From Maribacter flavus (GTDB lineage: Bacteria; Bacteroidota; Bacteroidia; Flavobacteriales; Flavobacteriaceae), in assembly GCF_008386635.1 (NCBI RefSeq), contig NZ_VUOE01000001.1, forward strand, positions 372,001 to 436,000: a DNA stretch of 64,000 nucleotides, given 5' to 3'. Of this stretch, positions 1-8,605 are shown one piece after another. Each line of letters opens with the position of its first letter. Position 1 is the stretch's first letter. Under the pieces are notes generated by a model, which was not told the origin of the DNA, ran no database searches, and worked only from the letters and a program-made list of their open reading frames with translations. The translations under genes and the position numbers were made by a program.

Positions 1-911
1 CCGAAGCGTTCACTTTTGCTTCCAACTTTATTGATAGTGGTGCTCCTGGAATGGTTGGTTCGCTTACGAGCAATAGTTTTTACTTGGCAAACAGGGAATA
101 CGATCCTACACTTGATGCCAATATCGAAAAAATAAGAAAATTTGATATTTCCAGCGGATCCCTTAGCGAAAAAATTAATCCACTACTTGACTTTGTTTCC
201 AAACAAGTAAATATCATTGACGATAAAATTTATGTGGCCGGTGGTCAACGAATCAACATTTACGATTTGGAATTACAGAACGATCCGGTAAGCACACAGG
301 ATTACGGTGCGGCCCTTGGAATTCCATTTTTGGGACTTAGCCGATTTGGAACGGCAGTCCTTGGCAACAAAATCTATATAGTAGGCGGTGACCTAGACAA
401 TAACCTAACCGATAAAATCCTGGTTTTTGATACGGAAACACAGACCCTTGAAGAATTTGCTACCATGCCAGAACCTAGATCGGGAGCCCGTGCCGAAATT
501 GTGAACGACAAGCTTTACATTTTTGGTGGACAGACCGCTTTTTTTACACCACCGGCCAAGGATACCATTTATATTTTTGATCTAAACACTTCTGAACTGA
601 CAGTGGAACAATTGCCCACAGCCATCGATTTTAGTTTTACCGGTAGGACACAAAACCTAATATATGTGGCAGGTAGAATAGAAACTGTGTCCACTGAGAA
701 CATGTTATTGGACCGGGAACCTTATTTGGGTGTCTATGATACAAACACAGGTGTTTTTACTGAATTGGAGACCAATCTTTCCAGCCCGAATCTGGAGACC
801 ATTCATTCCATGGCTGTTTTTAACGACAAGATTTACGTGGTTTTTGGTCAAGGTCAAGCCCAGGAAGAAGGCCAATTCCAAACTTGGTCCATACTATCGG
901 CGGATATTTGA
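1..911 (+). CDS. Kelch-repeat beta-propeller protein, 5'-truncated by window
   Basis: The frame is open from base 3 and stops at 911, so about 302 codons are visible and the true start lies outside the window. Repeated units with a hydrophobic strand followed by paired glycines (KIYVAGG near base 230, KIYIVGG near 370, KLYIFGG near 510, KIYVVFGQG near 830) are Kelch repeats, which fold as blades of a beta-propeller. Family knowledge: such propellers are usually protein- or glycan-binding scaffolds. The missing N-terminus would show whether it is secreted. Exact role unknown. Confidence 0.75.
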   Translation, partial: EAFTFASNFIDSGAPGMVGSLTSNSFYLANREYDPTLDANIEKIRKFDISSGSLSEKINPLLDFVSKQVNIIDDKIYVAGGQRINIYDLELQNDPVSTQDYGAALGIPFLGLSRFGTAVLGNKIYIVGGDLDNNLTDKILVFDTETQTLEEFATMPEPRSGARAEIVNDKLYIFGGQTAFFTPPAKDTIYIFDLNTSELTVEQLPTAIDFSFTGRTQNLIYVAGRIETVSTENMLLDREPYLGVYDTNTGVFTELETNLSSPNLETIHSMAVFNDKIYVVFGQGQAQEEGQFQTWSILSADI

Positions 912-925
912 GTTAGTTTCAATAG

Positions 926-1025
926 CACCTCTTAAATAGAGGTGAGTTTAAAAAGCTCCTTGTTGATAACCATTTTGAGTTTTGGGGGAAATCAAAAATA
1001 GGAGAAGACAGGGAGCTTTTTTTTT
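926..1025. terminator. Hairpins between convergent Kelch and LysR genes
   Basis: CACCTC (926-931) pairs with GAGGTG (939-944). A larger stem is formed by AAAAAGCTCC (950-959) and GGAGCTTTTT (1012-1021), followed by more T residues on the plus strand. Placed between two convergent genes, these probably end the Kelch transcript. The long 52-nt loop of the second stem makes it less certain than a compact terminator. Confidence 0.45.
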
Positions 1026-1061
1026 GAATTTTAGTTAATAAGAAGATATTCACACAGGGGT

Positions 1062-1985
1062 TCAAAAACCATTCACCCACCCGAATTTTTTCTGGATAAT
1101 GCCATCTTTTTCCTGTTCCAAATACTCCAAAAGTGCCAAGGCAACTGGCGACAAATTTTTGGATTTGAGCCAAATGAGGTTCCATGTTGTTGTGATGGGG
1201 AGTCCCTGAACGGGAACAATCTTGAGTTCGTTGCTTTTTAAGGCGTTCTTGATGCCGATCAAGGGCATTATGGAACAACCCAACCCGGCAATTACGGCCT
1301 GTTTTACCGCTTCGTTAGAAGTAAGCTCCAATTTTTTGGTGACCGAATAGCGGTTTTGGGAAATAAAATACTCCATAGCATTTCTGGTGGCCGATCCAGG
1401 TTCCCTGTAAATAAGGGGAATTTTTTCGAATAGGTATTTTTTAGAGACCTTTTTGGGCAATTCCCGATGATAATTGCTTACATAGAACAGTTTGTTGGGC
1501 ATTAGCTCCACTCCGGAAACACTTAATTTATCGGGAAGTACGGACACCAGGGCGAAATCGACCTCGTTCTCCTCCAAACTTCGTACGACCTTGGTTTTAT
1601 TGGTCACGTCCATGATCAGCTCAATGCCATCATGTTCCTTGATAAAATCAGACAAAAAATAGGGCATGACATATTTTCCGGTAGATACGACCGATAGTTT
1701 CAATCTACCCGAAAGCTTCCCTTGATAGGCCACCGTCCTGTGGTCAATTTCCTGTACCTGTTCCAGGATCCTTTGGGCCGCTTGGGCGATTTCAGTTCCA
1801 AAATCGGTTATAAAAAGTCGGCGCCCAACCACTTCCGTTAATGGAATTGGAAATTGATCTTGGAAGTTTTTTAATTGTATCGATACTGCAGGTTGGGTCA
1901 AATGCAATTCTTCCGATGCCTTTGTAATGCTTTGTAATTCAGCTATTTTGAGGAATATCTGAAGCTGGTGCAACGTATAGTTCAT
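1062..1985 (-). CDS. LysR-family transcriptional regulator, probable regulator of the DAB operon
   Basis: 307 residues, the normal LysR length. Residues 1-60 form the winged helix-turn-helix (LHQLQIFLKIAELQSITKAS, then a TQPAVS recognition helix), and residues about 90-300 form the periplasmic-binding-like effector domain. It is divergent from the carbon-uptake operon starting at 2078, with 92 bp between the start codons. CbbR/CcmR-type LysR proteins commonly control carbon-fixation and bicarbonate-uptake genes, so control of the neighbouring dab operon, and of itself, is the likely role. The effector is not readable from sequence. Confidence 0.85.
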   Translation of the reverse strand: MNYTLHQLQIFLKIAELQSITKASEELHLTQPAVSIQLKNFQDQFPIPLTEVVGRRLFITDFGTEIAQAAQRILEQVQEIDHRTVAYQGKLSGRLKLSVVSTGKYVMPYFLSDFIKEHDGIELIMDVTNKTKVVRSLEENEVDFALVSVLPDKLSVSGVELMPNKLFYVSNYHRELPKKVSKKYLFEKIPLIYREPGSATRNAMEYFISQNRYSVTKKLELTSNEAVKQAVIAGLGCSIMPLIGIKNALKSNELKIVPVQGLPITTTWNLIWLKSKNLSPVALALLEYLEQEKDGIIQKKFGWVNGF

Positions 1986-1994
1986 AAAATATTT

Positions 1995-2051
1995 TAATGT
2001 TCAACATTATAAATATAAATAAAATTTAATGATTTTAATGGTACATCTTTG
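1995..2051 (+). promoter_or_regulatory. Candidate LysR operator and dab promoter
   Basis: A perfect 15-bp palindrome, TAATGTT-C-AACATTA (1995-2009), lies 10 bp in front of the lysR start. TTTAATG recurs at 1993-1999, 2025-2031 and 2034-2040. CATCTTTG at 2044-2051 is one base from the Bacteroidota -7 box TAnnTTTG and lies 27 bp upstream of the first dab-operon start. The arrangement (strong dyad near the regulator gene, weaker half-sites near the target promoter) is typical of LysR activators. Confidence 0.55.
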
Positions 2052-2077
2052 CACTGCAAAATTTAAAAACGAAATCC

Positions 2078-2386
2078 ATGGAAACCAAAGAATTACCCAA
2101 AGTCAAAAAAGAACAAAGAACGATTCAACTAGTGGACGGAACGTTCACCCCCAGCGAGGCATCCGATGTGATTACCGCCTTGATCGATGAAAAAATCAAT
2201 TTCCATAAAATTCAAAGATTACAATTGTGGGAAGGAAATCATAAGTGCAATACCAATGGACTTGATGGTAGGATCGAAGAATTGATAAAAGAAAAACAAC
2301 TTGCAAAGGAAATCATAAACGAGGCGCGATCCAAGGGAGCCAATATTGCCATCAACGGTACACTAAGTCTAAAATTTGTGGATTGA
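2078..2386 (+). CDS. Small protein of unknown function, first gene of DAB operon
   Basis: 102 residues, soluble, with no signal peptide or membrane segment. The N-terminus is basic (KVKKEQRTIQLVDGTF); a central segment (about 28-48) and a lysine/glutamate-rich C-terminal helix (about 66-88) look alpha-helical. I do not recognise the family. It is the first gene after the LysR-controlled promoter, followed after 60 bp by a small membrane protein and then DabB and DabA, so it probably assists or regulates the inorganic-carbon pump. Position alone supports that. Confidence 0.75.
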   Translation: METKELPKVKKEQRTIQLVDGTFTPSEASDVITALIDEKINFHKIQRLQLWEGNHKCNTNGLDGRIEELIKEKQLAKEIINEARSKGANIAINGTLSLKFVD

Positions 2387-2446
2387 TCCTTCCCTTCTAT
2401 CCTCATAAACTAACACCAAATAAAATCCGAATTCAAAAACAAAAAA

Positions 2447-2653
2447 ATGCAATTAAGTAAAAAAACAACGCTTATGCTGCTAGGTTCCCTGGCACTTCTG
2501 GTCCTTATTGGGGTATCCTATCTAAACAAGTCCATTTTCTTGGAACAGATATTGGTTTGCTCCTTCATTATTGGCTTAACCGGCCTTGTGCACCTATTGG
2601 GGGACATAAAGAAGATGGAGCAGGACAATGAGAGGGCCGAAGGGAAATCATAA
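2447..2653 (+). CDS. Small two-helix membrane protein in DAB operon
   Basis: 68 residues with two hydrophobic segments (about 8-25 and 30-52) separated by a short loop, then a charged cytoplasmic-like tail (KKMEQDNERAEGKS). It starts 60 bp after the previous gene and ends 11 bp before dabB, so it is part of the operon. No known family recognised. It could be an accessory subunit of the DabA-DabB membrane complex; this is inferred from location and topology only. Confidence 0.75.
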   Translation: MQLSKKTTLMLLGSLALLVLIGVSYLNKSIFLEQILVCSFIIGLTGLVHLLGDIKKMEQDNERAEGKS

Positions 2654-2664
2654 AAAGCAACAGA

Positions 2665-4125
2665 ATGACATCACAATACACAACTTTTCCGACCTTATCA
2701 GATAGACAATCAGGCAAAGCCGATGTAACCGGGATGGTGCCTTTTTTATTCTGGATCCTATTCCTTGCCAATGTAGTTTTCGCCCTAGTTAATTTCCCGA
2801 ATATTCCAGAATGGAGATGGGGCGACTTGTTCAGAACCAATGGTTTTACCCTCCTACTATTCACCACCGTATCATTTTTCAGTGCCATCATAAGTACCTA
2901 TGCCAAATCCTACTTCAAGGAACGGGGGCAGCGGTCAAAATTCATGGTACTCTGCCTAGCATTTACATTTGCAGTTCTTTTCTTTATCATTTCGGAACAT
3001 TTGCTGCTGTTACTTCTGGGATGGTTGCTCATGGGCTTGGTCATGTCAAGACTTATTGGCTTCCATGCGGATTGGGGAGAGGCCAAAGAGGCCAAAAAAC
3101 TGTCCCGAAACTATTTTTTGGTGGGCAGTTTTCTGTTGGGAGTCGGGCTTTTGGTGCCCGCCGCCTACCATAACAGTATCACCTTGAGTGCTTGGACGGA
3201 CGCCATCGGGGAAACCCCAAAATACATCATGCTGCTTTCCACATTTTGTATCATTACCGCTGCATTGATTCAATCCGCCATTTTCCCATTTCATAAATGG
3301 TTGCTATCCTCCATGACGGCCCCTACCCCGGCATCCGCATTGATGCACGCCGGTTTTGTAAACGGTTCCGGTATCATTTTGACCCTATTGGCCCCCATAC
3401 TGATTGCATCGAACACTCTGGATGTTCTGCTCATTATAGGTGGTTTGACCGCTATAATCGCCCAGTTTACCAAACTAATCCAAGTCAACGTAAAGCAACG
3501 TTTGGCTTGTTCCACGATTGCCCAAATGGGTTTCATGATCATGCAATGCGGTCTTGGGTTCTTCAGCGCGGCCATCGCCCATCTTATCCTCCATGGATTT
3601 TATAAGGCATCCTTGTTTCTGTCCAGCGGGGAAGAGGTGGAAAAACTGCATCCAAAAGCGCCACCTTCCATACGTATAAAATGGTATCAAGGCCTGATAG
3701 TTCTGGTCTTTAGTCTGATGGGCGCCTATCTTTTCGCCCTTCTCACAGGCAAGGGCATGGCATGGGACAGTGGCATCTTTTTAACGCTGATCGCCGCCAT
3801 TGCGGTGGGACAGATGACCTATAATCTCGTAAAGCAAAACCCGCTTAACGGATGGCAAAAAATAGTGCTACCGCCCGTACTTTTTATATCGGGAATCGCG
3901 GTATATGCCCTCGTCTACACTACAGTGACCACCTTCATGAACGGGATGGAAGTTATTGCCGCGCCAACCTCCATATCACCATTTCAAATGGCATTCGGTA
4001 TTGTATTCCTAATCGGATTCTTTATCATGAAACTTGGTAGTTACAGAAAGATTCCATGGCTTTATGTCAGACTTTTAAGCTTATCACAGCCCGCTAAAAA
4101 AACCTTCCTATCCTTTAAAAACTAA
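2665..4125 (+). CDS. dabB: DabB, proton-conducting membrane subunit of inorganic-carbon transporter
   Basis: 486 residues with about 13-14 hydrophobic segments, related to NuoL/MrpA-type antiporter subunits. The conserved proton_antipo_M signature is visible around residues 217-235 (TAPTPASALMHAGFVNGSG). No other complex I genes are nearby; instead the next gene, 4 bp after the stop, is dabA, the diagnostic partner. In the characterised DAB complex DabB passes cations (protons or sodium) down their gradient and energises hydration of CO2 by DabA, trapping bicarbonate in the cytoplasm. The pairing makes a stray NuoL paralogue unlikely. Confidence 0.9.
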   Translation: MTSQYTTFPTLSDRQSGKADVTGMVPFLFWILFLANVVFALVNFPNIPEWRWGDLFRTNGFTLLLFTTVSFFSAIISTYAKSYFKERGQRSKFMVLCLAFTFAVLFFIISEHLLLLLLGWLLMGLVMSRLIGFHADWGEAKEAKKLSRNYFLVGSFLLGVGLLVPAAYHNSITLSAWTDAIGETPKYIMLLSTFCIITAALIQSAIFPFHKWLLSSMTAPTPASALMHAGFVNGSGIILTLLAPILIASNTLDVLLIIGGLTAIIAQFTKLIQVNVKQRLACSTIAQMGFMIMQCGLGFFSAAIAHLILHGFYKASLFLSSGEEVEKLHPKAPPSIRIKWYQGLIVLVFSLMGAYLFALLTGKGMAWDSGIFLTLIAAIAVGQMTYNLVKQNPLNGWQKIVLPPVLFISGIAVYALVYTTVTTFMNGMEVIAAPTSISPFQMAFGIVFLIGFFIMKLGSYRKIPWLYVRLLSLSQPAKKTFLSFKN

Positions 4126-4129
4126 GACA

Positions 4130-6505
4130 ATGAATCATTTGGACATCGATATACTTATAGACAAGGCAACTGAATACGTTGGTAACACATGGCCGCTGTA
4201 TTCATTTGTGACCTCCAATCCCCTAAGTGGTCTTGAAGGAAAACATTTTTTACGGGCGACACAGGAAGCCGGATCACTTTTGGATGCAGAAATGTTCCCT
4301 AAAGCATCGGTGTATAAAAAAGCCTTGGATAACGGGGCCATCGACCCTAACGAAATACAGGAACTTTTAAAGGAGCACGGCTATTCCTATACGCCGGAGG
4401 AGTCCTTAAAAATAATGTTCAAAAAGGCCAGCAAGAAAACCGAAAATCAACAGCATGCGCTGGACCAATACATGGTAAAATGGCTTTCTTCCTTTATGGA
4501 CGAAGGGCTGGCGGAGTGGCAAATGCCCTATAAGCAGGAGGGATTCTTCCATGCTTGGCGAAAACTGGCCCCCTATGATGGCAGTTTGGGCACCGTGCGC
4601 CAGACCATGATTCCCAAGACCAGTGACGAGGCCTTGGAAAGCGTATTGAACGGTCAACCTCAGGAAACAATACTGAAAGCCTTTACCCAACATTTGGCCG
4701 CGCTACCGGGATGGACAGGGTACATAAAGCACAGGGGCACAAACCTTCAAGCCTGGCAAAAGGAGGCTCCTATCCAGTTAAAGGATTATCTGGCGGTCCG
4801 ACTTTGGGCGAATAAAAAGTTGGGCTTCCAACTGGTAAAAAAGAATGTTTTGGAGAACACCCAAGACCAACGTGCGGGACTTCCCTATGTATGGTTGCTG
4901 GCTTGGGAGAGATCTTGGCAGAAAGAACTGCTCAAGACGCTTAAAAAGTCCGCCATCGATGTTTCCAAAAATGAGGATTCGCGACCGGACGCACAGCTTG
5001 TATTCTGTATCGACACCCGATCGGAACTTATCCGAAGGCATGTAGAATCCAGCGGAAAGTATGAAACTTTTGGGTATGCGGGATTTTTTGGAATTGCTAT
5101 GGATTACAAGAATCCTAAAAACGGCTTGGCCCAAAAAGCATGTCCGCCAATTTTGGACTCATGTTATGTGGTTACCGAAGAGGCCGATGAAAATCAAGAG
5201 GCCTCAAAAATACATCTGGACCGAAAAAACGAGCTCAGTACCTTTTGGCATTACTTTCTAAAGCGGATGAAAAACATGCTTCCGTCCACGTTCGGTTTTG
5301 TGGAAGGCTCCGGATTCGTCTACGGACTCAACCTCACAGCACGTACCATTTTTTCCAAGTACTTATACCGATGGAGAAGTAAAGACCGGAATGTTTATGA
5401 AGAAGTATGTACGCCAGATATTAAAAATATCGACACTACTGTTCATCCGGAAATTTCCATCCCACTGACAGAAAAAGTAGGCATCGTGAAATCGGCCTTC
5501 GATTTAATGGGTTGGAAAAACTTTGCGCCCCTAGTGGTTTTTGCGGGCCATGGTAGCCATTCTGCCAACAACCCATTTGGTTCCAGTCTGGACTGCGGTG
5601 CCTGCGCCGCAACCCCGGGAAGGCATAATGCCAGGATGTTGGCAAAACTCGCCAATGACAAAGAGGTACGGGAACAGCTGTTCAACCAACATGGTGTGGA
5701 CATTCCAAAGTTGACCCACTTCTTAGGTGCGGAACACAACACCACTACGGATGAAATCGTACTTTTTGATTCCGAAGTGCCAAACTCGCACCACAAAGCC
5801 TTGGAGAGGCTTAAAGAAAACCTGAAAAAAGCACAAATTACGGCTACTCAGGAGCGACTGGGACGCACTAAAAATAGTGTTTCCCTGGCGCAATTGAACG
5901 CCAGCAACTGGGGAGAGACTAGACCGGAATGGGGACTCGCCAAGAATGCCAGTTTTGTTATCGGTCCACGAAAACTGACACAGAACCATAATTTGGACGG
6001 GCGATGCTTCCTCCATTCCTACGATTGGAAAACGGATACCGAAGGAAAGGCCTTGGTAGGTATCATGCAAGGACCCATGGTGGTAACCCAATGGATCAAC
6101 AACCACTATTACTTTTCTACTGTGGATAACGAAACCTTTGGCGCGGGAACCAAAACCACCCATAACGTTACAGGAAAATTTGGTGTGGTGCAGGGCAATG
6201 GTGGGGATCTTAAACGTGGGCTTCCATGGGAATCCTTATTTGAGGAAAAGGATATGCCGTATCATCCACCTTTGCGTTTGACAGTTGTCATTAACGCCCC
6301 CATAAACCGAGTGGACAATATTCTAGCAAAGAACGACTCTTTAAAATCCTTGATAATCAATGAGTGGCTCCACCTTGTCATTATGGATCCGGAAACCCAT
6401 AAAGAGGTATTGTGGAAACCACATCAGGACATAAATACAAAAGTAAAAGATGAAAAAATTTCCAAGCCTACAAACAAGAAGGTGTATGAAGAATTAAGTG
6501 TTTGA
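4130..6505 (+). CDS. dabA: DabA, zinc-binding carbonic-anhydrase-like subunit (DUF2309)
   Basis: 791 residues, a DUF2309 protein. The zinc site described for DabA (Cys-x-Asp, then His and Cys 15 residues apart) is intact: C293 and D295 in LVFCIDTRSE, H474 in VFAGHGSH, C489 in SSLDCGAC. The chemistry is vectorial, cation-driven hydration of CO2 to bicarbonate on the cytoplasmic face of the DabB membrane subunit. It starts 4 bp after the dabB stop and is the last gene before a strong terminator. In a heterotroph the bicarbonate would feed carboxylases of anaplerosis and lipid or nucleotide synthesis; that physiological role is inferred. Confidence 0.93.
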   Translation: MNHLDIDILIDKATEYVGNTWPLYSFVTSNPLSGLEGKHFLRATQEAGSLLDAEMFPKASVYKKALDNGAIDPNEIQELLKEHGYSYTPEESLKIMFKKASKKTENQQHALDQYMVKWLSSFMDEGLAEWQMPYKQEGFFHAWRKLAPYDGSLGTVRQTMIPKTSDEALESVLNGQPQETILKAFTQHLAALPGWTGYIKHRGTNLQAWQKEAPIQLKDYLAVRLWANKKLGFQLVKKNVLENTQDQRAGLPYVWLLAWERSWQKELLKTLKKSAIDVSKNEDSRPDAQLVFCIDTRSELIRRHVESSGKYETFGYAGFFGIAMDYKNPKNGLAQKACPPILDSCYVVTEEADENQEASKIHLDRKNELSTFWHYFLKRMKNMLPSTFGFVEGSGFVYGLNLTARTIFSKYLYRWRSKDRNVYEEVCTPDIKNIDTTVHPEISIPLTEKVGIVKSAFDLMGWKNFAPLVVFAGHGSHSANNPFGSSLDCGACAATPGRHNARMLAKLANDKEVREQLFNQHGVDIPKLTHFLGAEHNTTTDEIVLFDSEVPNSHHKALERLKENLKKAQITATQERLGRTKNSVSLAQLNASNWGETRPEWGLAKNASFVIGPRKLTQNHNLDGRCFLHSYDWKTDTEGKALVGIMQGPMVVTQWINNHYYFSTVDNETFGAGTKTTHNVTGKFGVVQGNGGDLKRGLPWESLFEEKDMPYHPPLRLTVVINAPINRVDNILAKNDSLKSLIINEWLHLVIMDPETHKEVLWKPHQDINTKVKDEKISKPTNKKVYEELSV

Positions 6506-6570
6506 ACGATGGGTCAGGATTTTTAGTTTTAGTATTAGCATCAAAAAAATAAAAATCTGACTCCATATAC

Positions 6571-6595
6571 AAAAGCCACCCCTTGGGTGGCTTTT
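6571..6595. terminator. Intrinsic terminator after dabA
   Basis: A perfect 11-bp stem, AAAAGCCACCC (6571-6581) and GGGTGGCTTTT (6585-6595) with a 3-nt loop, 66 bp after the dabA stop. The A-rich and T-rich flanks let it work in both directions. It ends the DAB operon. Confidence 0.85.
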
Positions 6596-6689
6596 AGCTT
6601 GAATATTATTTCTATGATAAATAAAAGCTCGTACGCAAAATTGTCCAGGATTGATTTGTATATTATTTTAGATGAACTAAAGCGTTTAA

Positions 6690-6989
6690 ATGTCCACAGG
6701 CAAAACCTTCCTTCGTACGCTAATCGAACTAATAGAAATCTTTTTCAACAGTTCACGAAGCTTAAAACGCGGGCGGACATGGAATCAACACGTAGTTCCT
6801 TACGAAGACGCTTGGGCCGTTCGCAGGGAAGGAAACAAACGGATTACCAGCAAGCATAGAAAACAAAGTACGGCGATAAACAAGGCCAAAGCCCTGGCGA
6901 AGAAATACAATGCCGATGTCATCATCCATCGGGAGAACGGGGAAATCCGTGATCGTATCAGCTTTAACGATGCCAACCCCAAAAAATAA
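6690..6989 (+). CDS. DUF2188-domain small basic protein
   Basis: 99 residues as drawn from the ATG at 6690. From about residue 32 the sequence is a typical DUF2188 domain: NQHVVPYEDAWAVRREGNKR, a KAKALAKKY helix, then IIHRENGEIRDRISF. Family members usually begin immediately before NQHVV, so the 30-residue leader here is odd and no good start codon sits closer. An overlapping frame from an ATG at 6614 reads as plausible protein up to about 6785, so a frameshift or start misassignment is possible. Function of DUF2188 is not established; the proteins are small, basic and often stress-associated. Confidence 0.6.
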   Translation: MSTGKTFLRTLIELIEIFFNSSRSLKRGRTWNQHVVPYEDAWAVRREGNKRITSKHRKQSTAINKAKALAKKYNADVIIHRENGEIRDRISFNDANPKK

Positions 6990-7135
6990 TTTTAGGTAGG
7001 TACTCTCTCGTTACTAATAAGTACGAGTGCTCTTTCGGTCCAATCTTTAACTCATTTCGGCCTAGGCCCTAAATCCCGCCATTTTTAAGTTTTTGTTAAT
7101 AGACATATTCCGCCAAAAGGGGTATTTTAAGCTTT

Positions 7136-8605
7136 ATGGTACAATTACCGCAACCAACTACCCGCAAATCCTTAAAAAATACACCCTTAAAAACAACAAG
7201 AACAAAGGGTTTTCTCTTGTTATACATCATTTTTTCCGCAATCGTAATAATAGGCTGTTCTCCTAGGTATACCAACGTTGCAGTACCCATTGACAATGTT
7301 CAGGAATTTTCAACTACCGGCAGTATTGTATTAGAGGACGAATGGTGGACTGCCTTTGAAGATGAACAATTAAACACCCTAATAGATAGCGCTTTACATT
7401 CTAATATGAATCTGGCCGCCATTTGGGAGCAGTTTAGGGCATCCAAAGCAGTTTTGCGCAGGGAGGCCTCCATCAAATGGCCACAAATAGATGCCTCTGC
7501 GCAAACGGCCCGTAATTTTCCGGAACCGGATTTTGTTGGTGGTGAAAACACCCAATTGGGACTCGCCACTTCCTATGAAGTAGACTTATGGGGACGAATC
7601 CGTACAGCGGTGCAGGCGGAAAAACTACGGGCAGATGCAAGTCTATTCGATTATAGAACGGCTGCGATAACGCTATCTTCCCAAATTGCCTCAACGTGGT
7701 ACCAGTTGCTCGTCGCCAAAAAACAATTGGAAATAACGGAAGAGCAGATCGCGGTTAACGAGGATATCATCAAACTCATACGTTCCAGGTTTGTGGGCGG
7801 CCAAATTAGGGCCGTTGATATATTACGACAAGCGCAATTATTGGAGAGCACCAAGGAACAGCGTATCATTTTTAGGACCAACGTGGAATTGTTGGAAAAC
7901 CAGCTTGCCGTGCTTCTTGGAAAACAACCGCAGGAACCTTTGGAACTTGAGTCCCAACCCCTACCCCAGTTAGATGAACTTCCGGAAACGGGACTACCTC
8001 TTGAACTGGTTAGGCGGCGGCCAGATTTACAGAGGTCCTATACCTTGTTGCTTGCAGCCGACCGTGATATGGCCTCCGCAGTAAAGAGCAAATACCCAAG
8101 ACTTTCCTTGAGCGCAAGGGGACAATTGCGTTCCAATAATTTTGACAATCTCTTTGAGAACTGGGCCTATTCCATCGCCGGAAATCTATTGGCGCCTTTA
8201 TTTTATGGTGGCCAACTCAGTGCCGAAGTGAATCGAACAGAGGCCATCAAACGCCAAAGATTGTATGAATACGGACAGGCTACCCTAACGGCCTTTCTAG
8301 AAGTGGAAAACGGAGTCACTAGGGACATCATGCAAAAAGAGCGCCTTGAGAACATCGAAAGGCAATTGGACCTAGCGGAGAAAAGCAACAAGCAACTACG
8401 GGTCGAGTTCCTGAACGGTTTTAGTCCGTACCTGGACGTACTCATTGGACTGGATGCAGAGCAACAGTTGCGAAGGGACTACTTGGCCGCACAATTGCAG
8501 CAGATTCAGATTCGAATAGACCTGTACCGCGCATTGGCCGGAGGGTTTGAAACGGACCGTGAAATGGAAATTGAAATGGAAATGGAAAAAACAAAACAAT
8601 TATGA
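7136..8605 (+). CDS. TolC/OprM-type outer-membrane efflux lipoprotein
   Basis: 489 residues. The N-terminus has a long basic leader, a hydrophobic segment (about 30-42) and a lipobox ending at cysteine in IIGCSPRY, so the mature protein is a lipoprotein. Two OEP repeats follow, with the characteristic VDLWGRIR and long helices (RRRPDLQRSYTLLLAADRD near the middle). It forms the outer-membrane channel of the efflux pump encoded downstream; the adaptor start codon overlaps its stop (ATGA). The C-terminus ends in an unusual Met-Glu repeat (MEIEMEMEK) encoded by GAAATG-like repeats at about 8568-8590. Confidence 0.92.
   Translation: MVQLPQPTTRKSLKNTPLKTTRTKGFLLLYIIFSAIVIIGCSPRYTNVAVPIDNVQEFSTTGSIVLEDEWWTAFEDEQLNTLIDSALHSNMNLAAIWEQFRASKAVLRREASIKWPQIDASAQTARNFPEPDFVGGENTQLGLATSYEVDLWGRIRTAVQAEKLRADASLFDYRTAAITLSSQIASTWYQLLVAKKQLEITEEQIAVNEDIIKLIRSRFVGGQIRAVDILRQAQLLESTKEQRIIFRTNVELLENQLAVLLGKQPQEPLELESQPLPQLDELPETGLPLELVRRRPDLQRSYTLLLAADRDMASAVKSKYPRLSLSARGQLRSNNFDNLFENWAYSIAGNLLAPLFYGGQLSAEVNRTEAIKRQRLYEYGQATLTAFLEVENGVTRDIMQKERLENIERQLDLAEKSNKQLRVEFLNGFSPYLDVLIGLDAEQQLRRDYLAAQLQQIQIRIDLYRALAGGFETDREMEIEMEMEKTKQL

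Noticed and set aside
2665..4125. NuoL subunit of respiratory complex I
   Set aside because: No other nuo genes nearby and the next gene is DabA; DabB is the better call.
6587..6613. GTG start of a 90-residue frame
   Set aside because: The start lies inside the stem of the dabA terminator, so it cannot be the true start; the later ATG 6614 is kept only as a possibility.
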